From contig NZ_JAMSLR010000012.1 in the NCBI RefSeq assembly GCF_023806485.1, positions 1 through 64,000 on the forward strand: DNA of 64,000 nucleotides. Direction: 5' to 3'. Below, in pieces: positions 37,369 to 45,507 of the stretch (positions are counted from its first letter, which is position 1; every line of letters starts with the position of its first letter). This DNA comes from Thermalbibacter longus. GTDB lineage: Bacteria; Chloroflexota; Chloroflexia; Thermomicrobiales; Thermomicrobiaceae. Below the pieces are notes generated by a model. The model ran no database searches, was not told where the DNA came from, and saw nothing but the letters and a program-made list of their open reading frames with translations. A program made the position numbers and the translations under genes.

Positions 37369-38883
37369 ATGTCCGCCCAGCCGTTCCACCTCGAGGAAGC
37401 AACGATCGAACGGATCCGCGCTGCCCTGCGCTCGCGCGAGCTCACCTGCCGCGAGCTGGTCGAGCGCTACCTCGCGCGGATCGACGCCTACGATAAGAAG
37501 GGGCCGGAGATCAACGCGATCATCACAGTGAACCCGCGCGCGCTGGACGAGGCCGACGCGCTGGATCGCGCTTTCCAGCAGACCGGCGAGCTCTCTGGCC
37601 CGCTCCATGGCATCCCCGTCCTGCTCAAGGATCAGGCCGAGACGAAGGACATCCCGACGACGTTCGGCTCGATCGCCTTCAAGGAGTACCTGCCGGCGGA
37701 TGACTCGACCATCGTCAAGAAGCTGCGTGCGGCGGGTGCGATTATCCTCGCCAAGACCAGCCTGCCCGACTTCGCCACCTCCTGGTTCGCCTTCTCCTCG
37801 GCCGGCGGCGAGACCAAGAACCCCTACGCGCTGGATCGCGACCCCGGTGGCTCGAGCAGCGGCACCGGGGCCGGCGTCGCCGCCAACCTCGGCGCAGTCG
37901 GCATCGGCGAGGACACCGGCGGCTCGATCCGCGTGCCTGCCTCCTTCAACAACCTCGTCGGCCTGCGGGTCTCGACTGGCCTGATCAGCCGGGCTGGCCT
38001 TTCACCGCTGGTCGTCTTCCAGGACACGGCTGGCCCGATGACCCGCACCGTGCGCGACACCGCGATCGTGCTGGACGTGCTGGTGGGCTACGACCCGGCA
38101 GACCCCTACACCGTCGCGGCACTCTGCGCGCACATCCCCGAGACCTATATGAGCTCCCTGATCGAGGACGGGCTACGCGGCGCGCGCATCGGCGTCGTGC
38201 GGCAGGCCTTCGGCTCGGACAGCGACGCCGATTCGCGGAAGGTCAACGAGGTGGTCAACCGCGCGCTCACGACGCTGAGCGAAGCTGGCGCCGAGCTGGT
38301 CGACCCGGTGGAGATCCCCGACCTGCTGGACTTCATCGTGACGACCTCGCTCTACCTGGCGCAGTCGCGCCACGACATCAACGCATTCCTGGCTGACCGG
38401 CCGGGGGCCCCGGCGCGCACGATCGAGGAGCTGTACAGCACCAACCGGTTCCACCCGCTCCTCGACCTCTTCGCCGACATCGCCCGCGGGCCAGCCGACC
38501 CGGAGGAAGAGCCCGACTACTACAAGCGGCTGGCGGCTCGGGAGCGATTCCAGCGGACGATCCTGAACGTCATGGGCGCACACCGGCTGGATGCCCTGCT
38601 CTACCCAGACGTGCAGGTGCTGCCGCCGCTGCGCAGCGACCTCTACGCCGGGCGCTGGACGACCCTCACTTTCCCCACCAACACGCTCATCGCCTCCCAG
38701 GCCGGCCTGCCGGCTATCTCCGTGCCGGCGGGCTTCACCGCGGAGGGGATACCGGTCGGGATCGAGCTGGTGGGGAAGCTCTACGACGAGCCGACTTTGC
38801 TGCGGCTGGCCTACGCGTACGAGCAGGCCAGCGCCGCTCGCCGGCCGCCGGCCAGCGCGCCGCCGCTCCCTGGCGAGCCGTGA
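37369..38883 (+). CDS. Amidase signature family hydrolase
   Basis: A 504-residue amidase of the GatA type, which hydrolyses carboxamides through a Ser-cisSer-Lys triad. The lysine lies in GIPVLLKDQ, the cis-serine in DPGGSSSGTGAGVAA and the nucleophilic serine in GEDTGGSIRVPA, so the active site is complete. The C-terminal part ends with AGLPAISVPAGF and GIPVGIELVG, typical of the family. No gatB or gatC neighbour is present, so it is a catabolic or detoxifying amidase and not the tRNA amidotransferase. The ATG at 37369 has AAGGAGG upstream. Confidence 0.92.
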   Translation: MSAQPFHLEEATIERIRAALRSRELTCRELVERYLARIDAYDKKGPEINAIITVNPRALDEADALDRAFQQTGELSGPLHGIPVLLKDQAETKDIPTTFGSIAFKEYLPADDSTIVKKLRAAGAIILAKTSLPDFATSWFAFSSAGGETKNPYALDRDPGGSSSGTGAGVAANLGAVGIGEDTGGSIRVPASFNNLVGLRVSTGLISRAGLSPLVVFQDTAGPMTRTVRDTAIVLDVLVGYDPADPYTVAALCAHIPETYMSSLIEDGLRGARIGVVRQAFGSDSDADSRKVNEVVNRALTTLSEAGAELVDPVEIPDLLDFIVTTSLYLAQSRHDINAFLADRPGAPARTIEELYSTNRFHPLLDLFADIARGPADPEEEPDYYKRLAARERFQRTILNVMGAHRLDALLYPDVQVLPPLRSDLYAGRWTTLTFPTNTLIASQAGLPAISVPAGFTAEGIPVGIELVGKLYDEPTLLRLAYAYEQASAARRPPASAPPLPGEP

Positions 38884-38939
38884 TCGCCGCCGGCTGGCGG
38901 TCGAGCTCGTGGAGATCGTGCAGGCTGAATCGGGGCGGG

Positions 38940-39959
38940 CTAAGCGGGCGCGGCCGCGACCAGGTCGTCCAGGTTCGACCACTCCATCGCTCGCCGGCCC
39001 GCCTCGATCTCGTGGATCACCCGTACCGTCGCCGCGTTCACCGGCGTTGGGACACCCAGCTGCTCCCCGTGAGCGACGACGACACCGCACTGCATATCGA
39101 CCTCCGTCTTGCGTCGCTTGACCCGGAGGTCCATCCAGATCCCCATGTGCGGCTTGAGCGAATCGCGCATCTCCTCGGCGAGCCGGTCGAGGACTGCCTC
39201 GGCCCGTGCCTCCCAGCCCGGACTCTCCGCGAAGGCTGTCGGGTCGAACGCTCCGATCTGCTCCAGCCGGATCCCGCGCGCCTGCGCAACTCGGACGACC
39301 TCGGCACCGGCCAGCCGGGCAGCCAGCCTGGCGCGTGGGTCACCCAGCACCTCGGCCACCGGCGCATCCACGGTCGAGACCACGAAGGCGACTGCTCCAT
39401 ATACGAGCTTGCCCCAGAGGTAGCCCCAGATGTTGGTGGTCAGCTCGGTCGGCATCGCGTGGCTCAGCATCGAGCGCAACTCGTGCAGCCGCGGCGTGAT
39501 CGTGCCGTCCAGCTCGCCCAGCACGATCGGCCGCTCGGTCGCCAGCCGGATCAGCCCTGGCTCCAGATAGTCGGCCCCGAAATGGACGAACGCGCCCACA
39601 GTCCGCTCGGGGCCGACGAAGCGGGCGATGATCTCCTCGTTGAGACCGTTCTGCAGCGACACGATATATCCATCAGGCACCAGCAGCGGGGCGTACTGCT
39701 CCATGGCCGCTTCGGTGAAGTGCCCCTTGACGCAGAGCAGGACGATCTCCAGCGGGCCGCGCACCTCCTCCGGCAGGGCCGCCCGTACCGGGTAGCACCG
39801 ATCGCCGCGGATACCGGTGATCCGCAGGCCCTCGCTGGTCATGATCCGAACGTGCTCGGGCACCACGTCGACCAGCAGGACGTCGTAGCCGGCCTGGGTC
39901 AGGAAGGCGCCGACTGTCCCACCGATCGCCCCGGCACCGATGACGGCGATGCGTGCCAT
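38940..39959 (-). CDS. Ketopantoate reductase-like (ApbA/PanE) NADPH dehydrogenase
   Basis: A 339-residue protein of the ApbA/PanE family. The N-terminal Rossmann motif is GAGAIGGTVGAFL, with VLLCVKGHFTEAAM and VSLQNGLNEE following. The C-terminal helical domain has a conserved lysine in LWGKLVYGAV and an acidic/His cluster in KTEVDMQCG. PanE reduces 2-dehydropantoate to pantoate for CoA synthesis. The protein is longer than typical PanE, and other 2-oxoacid reductases share the fold, so the exact reaction is open. The ATG at 39959 has GAAGGGAG upstream. It is divergent from the subtilase gene. Confidence 0.85.
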   Translation of the reverse strand: MARIAVIGAGAIGGTVGAFLTQAGYDVLLVDVVPEHVRIMTSEGLRITGIRGDRCYPVRAALPEEVRGPLEIVLLCVKGHFTEAAMEQYAPLLVPDGYIVSLQNGLNEEIIARFVGPERTVGAFVHFGADYLEPGLIRLATERPIVLGELDGTITPRLHELRSMLSHAMPTELTTNIWGYLWGKLVYGAVAFVVSTVDAPVAEVLGDPRARLAARLAGAEVVRVAQARGIRLEQIGAFDPTAFAESPGWEARAEAVLDRLAEEMRDSLKPHMGIWMDLRVKRRKTEVDMQCGVVVAHGEQLGVPTPVNAATVRVIHEIEAGRRAMEWSNLDDLVAAAPA

Positions 39960-40257
39960 CTCTGTGCTCCCTTCGCGTCGCCCGGTCTCCGGCCATCTCT
40001 GGGCTGCCTCACTGGCTGATGCTGTCGGTCTCCGGCTCTCGTCCCGCTCGGGGGGTGCCTCGCCAGGGCCGGTGAGGGCATACTATCCCACCGGCCGGGG
40101 TGACGCAGCCCGGCGATGCCCCGCTCCCGGCTCGAACATGGCGATGAGGGCGGCCGGGTTGTGGCCGCATGCCCGGCAGCGGGCCGGAGCGGGTGGTATC
40201 CTGCTGGCCGCGAACCGGGTACAGGCGGGATCCGAACCCGCCCCTGCGGAGGTGACT

Positions 40258-42288
40258 GTGGGGACGCTGACGGTGCGATGGTGTTCTCGGATGACGCTGC
40301 TCCTCGCGCTCCTGCTCTTCGGCTCGCTGCTGCCCGCTCCTCGAGCGAGCGCCGGCGACCCGGGCACTGGCACGGGGACAATGGCGACCGGCTGGATCGT
40401 CTGGGTCGAGCCCGGGACGTTGGGCGATCCAGGGCTGCAGCAGGCGCTGGCTGGCCTCCAGGCACGCTCCATCGCCCCGGGCGGTGACCAGCTCGTGATC
40501 GAGTTCCATGACGCGCGGCAGGCGGCCGATCGGGTGGCCCGGCTGCTCGCGCGCGCTGGGATCCGCTACCTGGAGCCCGAGGTTCGCTATTTCTTCCAGT
40601 ACGAGCCGAACGACGAGCTGTTCGCCCAGCAGAGCTGGGCAGCCACCACTCGCCTCCCCGAGGCCTGGGATCTGACGACCGGCCGCGACGACCTGGTGGT
40701 GGCGGTCATCGACTCCGGGATCTATGCCGATCACCCTGACCTGGCCGGCAAAGTCCTGCCGGGGTACGACTACCTGCGTCGCGACCCGGATCCTGACGAT
40801 GAGGTCGGCCATGGGACGGCGGTGGCCGGGATCATCGCGGCGCACGCGGACGATGCTCAGGGGATCGCGGGCGCGGCCGGGTCGGTGAAGCTCCTGCCGC
40901 TCAAGGTGGGCGATGCCAGCGGCGCCTCATCGGCCACCATCGCCGAGGCGATCTACGCCGCCATCGAGCAGGGCGCCGACGTGATCAACCTGAGCCTGGG
41001 AGCAGACACGCCGAGTGCCACGCTGGAGCGGGCCATCGACTACGCCTACGAGCAGCGGGTCGTCGTCGTGGCTGCCGCTGGGAACAAGCCGGATGCCGTC
41101 ACCTTCCCGGCCAGCTACGCCAGGACGATCTCGGTCGGCGGCGCGGTCGCTGACGGCACTGCCCTGGCAGAGTTCTCCTCGCGGATCACCCGGGTGGACC
41201 TCGTCGCCCCGGCGGTGAACAACCTCACCACCACCTGGAGCGACGCGGGTCCCGGCTGGGGAACCGTCTCCGGCACCTCGTTCTCAGCGCCGATCGTCTC
41301 CGGAACCGTCGCGCTGATGCGCTCGGTCCAGCCGGAGCTGACTGTCGAGCAGACCCGGAGCCTGCTCACGAGGACGGCACAGCCGCTGCAGCCGGCAGGG
41401 CAGCCTGGCACTGGTGCTGGGCTGCTCGATGCCGGGGCGGCGGTTCGACAGGCACTGCTGCCCAGCCTGGCGCGGACATGGCAGGTTGCCGACCGGCCGG
41501 TCAGTGAAGGGGTCGTCCAGCGCACCTGGCTCTGGGGCCCCTACGCCTTTGCGGTCCGGACCGAGCCGTACAACGAGTCACCCCAGGGGACCAGGCTGGT
41601 CGCCTACTACGATAAGGCGCGCATGGAGGTAACCGAACCGGAGGCGCCGCAGGACACGCCCTGGTATGTGACCAACGGGCTGCTCGTGCGCGAGCTGATC
41701 ACCGGACAGGTCCAGGTTGGGGATACGACCTTCCTGCCGGCGTCCCCGGCCCAGATTCCGGTTGCCGGCGACCCGAACGATACGCTCGGCCCCACCTATG
41801 CCTCGTTTGCTCGCCTGCTCGTGGTACCGCCGCTGGAAGCGGAGGCCGTGATCGACCAGACGATCGATCGGGGTGGTCAGGTCGGCGCCGACGAGCGCCT
41901 CGCCGGCTATGGCGTGCTCGCCGGCCCGCTGATCCCGGAGACGAACCATCGCGTGGCCAGTGTCTTCTGGGAGTACCTCAACAGCCAGGGGGTACTCTAT
42001 CAGGGCGGGGAGTACTTGACCGGTGCGCTCTTCGACCCGGCCTTCTACGCCACCGGCTTCCCGATCACCGAGGCCTACTGGACCAGGGCGACCGTGGCTG
42101 GAGTGGTGCGGGACGTGCTGGTGCAGTGCTTCGAGCGGCGCTGTCTCACCTATACGCCGGATAACCCGGAAGGCTGGCAGGTCGAGATGGGCAACGTGGG
42201 CCAGCACTACTATCGCTGGCGCTACGGCGAGCCGCCGTACGAGCCGTCACCTGAAGACCCTATGGCCGTGACGTTGCGGCTCAGCTAG
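40258..42288 (+). CDS. Secreted subtilisin-like (S8) protease with shared C-terminal extracellular domain
   Basis: A 676-residue exported serine protease. The signal peptide has a short basic start, the hydrophobic core MTLLLALLLFGSLLP and a cleavage site near PRASA-G. A propeptide follows, and then the S8 domain with Asp152 (VAVIDSGI), His185 (GHGTAVAG) and Ser341 (GTSFSAP); AAAGN is the oxyanion region. Residues about 405-665 form a second domain, with EPYNESPQGTRLVAYYD and HYYRWRYG, that recurs in the protein at 52248-54098. The start at GTG 40258 is chosen because GGAGG lies five bases upstream and it opens the signal peptide. It is followed by a probable bidirectional terminator. Confidence 0.9.
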   Translation: MGTLTVRWCSRMTLLLALLLFGSLLPAPRASAGDPGTGTGTMATGWIVWVEPGTLGDPGLQQALAGLQARSIAPGGDQLVIEFHDARQAADRVARLLARAGIRYLEPEVRYFFQYEPNDELFAQQSWAATTRLPEAWDLTTGRDDLVVAVIDSGIYADHPDLAGKVLPGYDYLRRDPDPDDEVGHGTAVAGIIAAHADDAQGIAGAAGSVKLLPLKVGDASGASSATIAEAIYAAIEQGADVINLSLGADTPSATLERAIDYAYEQRVVVVAAAGNKPDAVTFPASYARTISVGGAVADGTALAEFSSRITRVDLVAPAVNNLTTTWSDAGPGWGTVSGTSFSAPIVSGTVALMRSVQPELTVEQTRSLLTRTAQPLQPAGQPGTGAGLLDAGAAVRQALLPSLARTWQVADRPVSEGVVQRTWLWGPYAFAVRTEPYNESPQGTRLVAYYDKARMEVTEPEAPQDTPWYVTNGLLVRELITGQVQVGDTTFLPASPAQIPVAGDPNDTLGPTYASFARLLVVPPLEAEAVIDQTIDRGGQVGADERLAGYGVLAGPLIPETNHRVASVFWEYLNSQGVLYQGGEYLTGALFDPAFYATGFPITEAYWTRATVAGVVRDVLVQCFERRCLTYTPDNPEGWQVEMGNVGQHYYRWRYGEPPYEPSPEDPMAVTLRLS

Positions 42289-42291
42289 CAT

Positions 42292-42337
42292 CCTGTCAAG
42301 GGAGCGACGTCGCTCGCGATCTCCCCGCGACAGGTTT
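42292..42337. terminator. Possible bidirectional terminator
   Basis: A perfect palindrome GAGCGACGTCGCTC (42302-42315) lies inside an outer stem CCTGTC/GACAGG (42292-42334) followed by TTT. It sits between the convergent subtilase and PfkB kinase genes. Confidence 0.4.
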
Positions 42338-42373
42338 CGGGTGACCGGCGCGCCACTGCGCCATTGTCCCCGC

Positions 42374-43354
42374 TCAGCGGACGATCGCGCGCGGGATGCC
42401 CGCGACGATGGCCTCCAGCTCGGCGAGGGTTACCAGCGCCAGGTCGCCGTGCAGCGTCAGCTTCAGCGCCGCGAGCGCGACCCCGTACCGGAGCGCGCGG
42501 GCTACATCTCCGTCGTCCAGGTAGCCGTGCAGAAACCCGGCGGCGAAGGCATCCCCGGCACCGACCCGATCTACTACTGTGGCCTGCACCGGTGGGGCCT
42601 GGAAGCGCTGCCCATCGCCCGTCTGGGCGAGCGCGCCCTCATCGCCCAGCGTCAGGACCGTCACCGGCGCGTGGAACAGCTCGACCAGACCCGCCAGCAC
42701 CTGGTCCGGAGAGCCATCGAGGCCCCAGATGGTCGACGCGTCGCCACGCCCGCAGATGAGCACACTCGCGGCGCGGCAGAAGGGCGCCAGCGCCTCGGCC
42801 GCCTCGGCCGGCGTCCAGAGCAGGCTGCGGTAGTTCACGTCGAAACACAGCGGCACGCCGAGCTGCCCGGCCCGCTCGACCAGCCGTCGCGCGATCTCGC
42901 GGCAGGCGGGGCTCAAAGCCGGAGTGATGCCGGTGAGGTGCAGCAGGCGTGCCCGGGCTACCATCGAGAGGTCGATCGAGTCCGGGTCGGCTGTCGCGAT
43001 CGCCGATCCGGCCCGATCGTAGAGGACCTGCGTCGGGCGGGGTGCCGCGCCGGTGTCGAGGAAATAGATGCCAACGCGCCCGCGCTCGACCCAGTGGACC
43101 GGTGAGATGTCCACTCCGTGCCAGCGCAGCTCGCCGGCGATCCGCCGCCCGAGCGGGTTCTGCGGCAGTACCGAGCACCACGCGGCGCGACGACCCAGCC
43201 GTGCCAGCGCCACCGCCACGTTCGACTCTGCCCCGCCGATCCGGACCTCGAGGCTGCTGGTCATCTCCAGCCGCTCCCCAACCGGTACCGAGAGCCGGAT
43301 CATCGTCTCTCCGAAGCTCAGCACATCCCACTGCACCGGTATGTCTCCGTTCAC
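42374..43354 (-). CDS. PfkB-family sugar kinase, 2-keto-3-deoxygluconate kinase type
   Basis: A 326-residue ribokinase-fold enzyme. The N-terminal glycine-rich signature is GGAESNVAVALARLG, and the C-terminal ATP/catalytic motif is DRVGAGDAFAAGF with the base Asp. The closest recognisable group is KdgK, which phosphorylates 2-keto-3-deoxygluconate. This would fit with the sugar-acid dehydratase at 17354-18565. Fructokinase is an alternative. The GTG at 43354 overlaps the stop of the upstream HAD gene as GTGA, so the two are translationally coupled. Confidence 0.85.
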   Translation of the reverse strand: MNGDIPVQWDVLSFGETMIRLSVPVGERLEMTSSLEVRIGGAESNVAVALARLGRRAAWCSVLPQNPLGRRIAGELRWHGVDISPVHWVERGRVGIYFLDTGAAPRPTQVLYDRAGSAIATADPDSIDLSMVARARLLHLTGITPALSPACREIARRLVERAGQLGVPLCFDVNYRSLLWTPAEAAEALAPFCRAASVLICGRGDASTIWGLDGSPDQVLAGLVELFHAPVTVLTLGDEGALAQTGDGQRFQAPPVQATVVDRVGAGDAFAAGFLHGYLDDGDVARALRYGVALAALKLTLHGDLALVTLAELEAIVAGIPRAIVR

Positions 43355-44022
43355 GCGCCAATAGTGGCCAGTTCCTCCATCGAGGAGACCTCGAGTACCG
43401 GCTGCCGGCCGAGCGCGTCGATCGGGCGCCCAGAACGGTTAACCCAGCAGACGCTGAGCCCGAAGCTGGCTGCCCCCGCCACGTCGAACCCGTTCGCCGA
43501 GCAGAAGAGGATGCGTTCCGGGGGGACGACCAGCGCGGCCGGTGCCAGCGCGTAGACCGCAGGGTCCGGCTTGTAGCGCCGGACCGCGTCCGCGCTCAGA
43601 ATCGCCTGGAAGTATCTCCGCAGGCCGGCGTGGCTGAGGCCGGTCTCGAGCATTGCCGGGCTCCCGTTCGAGAGCACTGCGAGTGCCCACCGGCCTGCCA
43701 GTTGCTCCAGCGCCCCGGGCACCTCCGGGAACGGGGTAAGCTCGAGCCAGCCCTGAAGCAGGGCGTCACGCTCTCCGGCAGTCGGAACGATCCCCATCTC
43801 GGCGCAGGCGGCGTCGAGCGCCTCGACCGTCACCTGCCAGAAATCGACGTAGTCCTCCAGGATGGTGCGCAGGAACGCGTGCTCGAGCTGCTTGGCCCGC
43901 CAGCGATCGAGCAATGGGGCATCTCCGGCGACCTGCCGGCAGCGCTGGGCCAGTGCGCCGATATCGGCCAGCGTGCCGTAGAGATCGAAGACGACGGCGT
44001 CGAAGTCGAGCGCCCGCCTCAT
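43351..44022 (-). CDS. HAD-superfamily hydrolase, type II haloacid dehalogenase-like
   Basis: A 223-residue HAD hydrolase. The nucleophile motif is FDAVVFDLYGTL, motif II is VLSNGSPAM, the lysine of motif III lies in YKPDPAVY, and SANGFDVAGA resembles the end motif of L-2-haloacid dehalogenases. Dehalogenation of 2-haloacids is possible, but phosphatase activity on a sugar phosphate would fit the coupled sugar kinase better. The ATG at 44022 follows GGAGAGGATGGAAGA; longer starts lack a site. Its stop overlaps the kinase start. Confidence 0.85.
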   Translation of the reverse strand: MRRALDFDAVVFDLYGTLADIGALAQRCRQVAGDAPLLDRWRAKQLEHAFLRTILEDYVDFWQVTVEALDAACAEMGIVPTAGERDALLQGWLELTPFPEVPGALEQLAGRWALAVLSNGSPAMLETGLSHAGLRRYFQAILSADAVRRYKPDPAVYALAPAALVVPPERILFCSANGFDVAGAASFGLSVCWVNRSGRPIDALGRQPVLEVSSMEELATIGA

Positions 44023-44298
44023 TCTTCCATCCTCTCCTGGCACGAGCTGTTGTCCTCTCGCGTTCGCGACGCTCGATTCCCACTGCTTCACGCATCGATG
44101 CCAGTATCGCGAATCGCCGGTTCGTGGCCAACTGCCAGCCGCGCACTCGCCGTATCGCTTGTCGGCAATGGGCATCACCTGGCTAAACGATGGCCAGCAG
44201 TTGAACACGAAATGATCGCCAGGGAGTCTGGTCGTGCATCCGGTAGCTGAGTAGATTACGCACCAGGTTTACTCTTCATAACAGGCCAGGAGCGATCG

Positions 44299-45096
44299 AT
44301 GCAGCTTCCGATCCGCGCGCTGCTGGTTACGACCCAATCTTCCATGGTTGATTCTGTCAAACGCGCCCTCGATCCTGGCGCCTTCCTGGTGCGAACCACG
44401 CCTTTGCTGGAGGAGGCCCTAACCCTCTGCTGGGATTGGCGGCCTCATCTGGTCATCGTCGATACGAGCCTGGCTGGGGGCAAAGCCCTGGCTCGTCTCG
44501 GCTACTCGCTTCAGAGTGTCAATATTCCCCCGGCCATGGCTGTCACCTGGCGGGATGATCCGTCCCTCAAGCTGGCGGCCCTGGAGCAGGGAGCGGATGA
44601 TGTCATCTCGGTCCCCTTCTCTCCCGAAGAGTTCCTTGCCCGCGCACTGGTAATCGTGCGGCGGACCTACCGGGAGGCAGCCACCCTCACTCCGATACTC
44701 CGGATCGGCGACCTCGAGATCGATACCTTTGACCGGCGGGTACGGGTGAATGGGGTTGAACTTCGGCTGACCGCGCTGGAGCAGAGCTTGCTCTACCTGC
44801 TCGCCTCCAACGCAGGGCGGGTGCTTACCCGCGACGAGATCCTCGACACTATCTGGGGTGCCGATTACGTTGCTGAGAGCAACGTGGTCGACCGGCACGT
44901 CCACAACCTGCGCGCGAAGCTCGAGTTAGGCCGGTGTCGCTCTCATTACATCGCGACGGCGCACGGCCGGGGCTATTGCTTCACTCCCGCTGCGATGGGA
45001 GCTACCCGTCCCTCTTCGCCCTCTACCGCTCCGCTGGCCCGGCGTCGACGAGGCGAGATCCGCCAGCCTGGATTGGCAGTCCAGGAGAGCCACTAG
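44299..45096 (+). CDS. OmpR-type response regulator with degenerate receiver
   Basis: A 265-residue regulator. The C-terminal winged helix of the OmpR/PhoB type is clear (LRLTALEQSLLYLLASNAGRV, VDRHVHNLRAKL). The receiver keeps Asp55 in HLVIVDTS and Thr83. It lacks the usual N-terminal acidic pair (TTQ at 11-13), and the conserved Lys-Pro reads Val-Pro near 105. Such receivers often work without phosphorylation. No sensor kinase is nearby. The ATG at 44299 has AGGAG seven bases upstream. A strong terminator follows. The RND-led operon begins about 410 bases downstream, with tandem repeats in between, and may be its target. Confidence 0.88.
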   Translation: MQLPIRALLVTTQSSMVDSVKRALDPGAFLVRTTPLLEEALTLCWDWRPHLVIVDTSLAGGKALARLGYSLQSVNIPPAMAVTWRDDPSLKLAALEQGADDVISVPFSPEEFLARALVIVRRTYREAATLTPILRIGDLEIDTFDRRVRVNGVELRLTALEQSLLYLLASNAGRVLTRDEILDTIWGADYVAESNVVDRHVHNLRAKLELGRCRSHYIATAHGRGYCFTPAAMGATRPSSPSTAPLARRRRGEIRQPGLAVQESH

Positions 45097-45146
45097 CGCC
45101 TCGCGACCGTCCCCCTGGCGCCTTCCAACGCCTGGCCCAGTGGAGT

Positions 45147-45176
45147 CCTGAGCCGCCCCATGCAGGGCGGCTCAGG
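45147..45176 (+). terminator. Rho-independent-type terminator after the response regulator
   Basis: CCTGAGCCGCCC (45147-45158) and GGGCGGCTCAGG (45165-45176) form a perfect 12-base stem with a CATGCA loop, followed by TTGT. It lies about 50 bases after the regulator stop. Confidence 0.75.
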
Positions 45177-45251
45177 TTGTCGTCGATAAACCATGCCTGG
45201 CAGGTTCTCCTCAACCTTCACTGATCAGGTAAAGGGTGAGAAATGACGAAA

Positions 45252-45272
45252 CTTCATGAAGTCTCTTCATGA
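45252..45272. promoter_or_regulatory. Direct repeats CTTCATGA, possible response-regulator site
   Basis: CTTCATGA occurs at 45252-45259 and 45265-45272, 13 bases apart. Tandem half-sites on one face of the helix are typical of OmpR/PhoB-family binding. The orphan regulator encoded just upstream is the candidate ligand. The first copy also lies in a palindrome, ACTTCATGAAGT. Confidence 0.45.
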
Positions 45273-45507
45273 CTTCGCTCCACCGTTTCGATCACACTGT
45301 CTTCAACGCCTGGAGAAGTGGTCAATCGATGGCTCTACAGCCATTCTGCGATGACGGCCCTGTGGAAAGGCATCCCTGATAGAGCGAAAGGAGACCCCTC
45401 GAGCTTCCCCGAGAGTCACCGCCTGGCAACACGACATCCGTGCTGGCTGGCAAGTGCGGCCACGCAGTCGTGACCGGGCATCAACCGAGCAGGGAGGGAA
45501 TCCGCCC

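Larger units (their letters stand above)
45097..45507. other. Intergenic region before the RND operon
   Basis: About 410 bases without a gene. It contains the terminator of the response regulator gene (45147-45176) and the CTTCATGA direct repeats (45252-45272). The remainder is without clear features, although it must contain the RND operon promoter. Confidence 0.5.

Noticed and set aside
40224-40243. T-arm-like stem, GGCGG-type with a TTCGGAT loop on the minus strand
   Set aside because: The loop lacks the conserved A58, and no acceptor, D or anticodon arms can be built around it. It lies just before the subtilase start.
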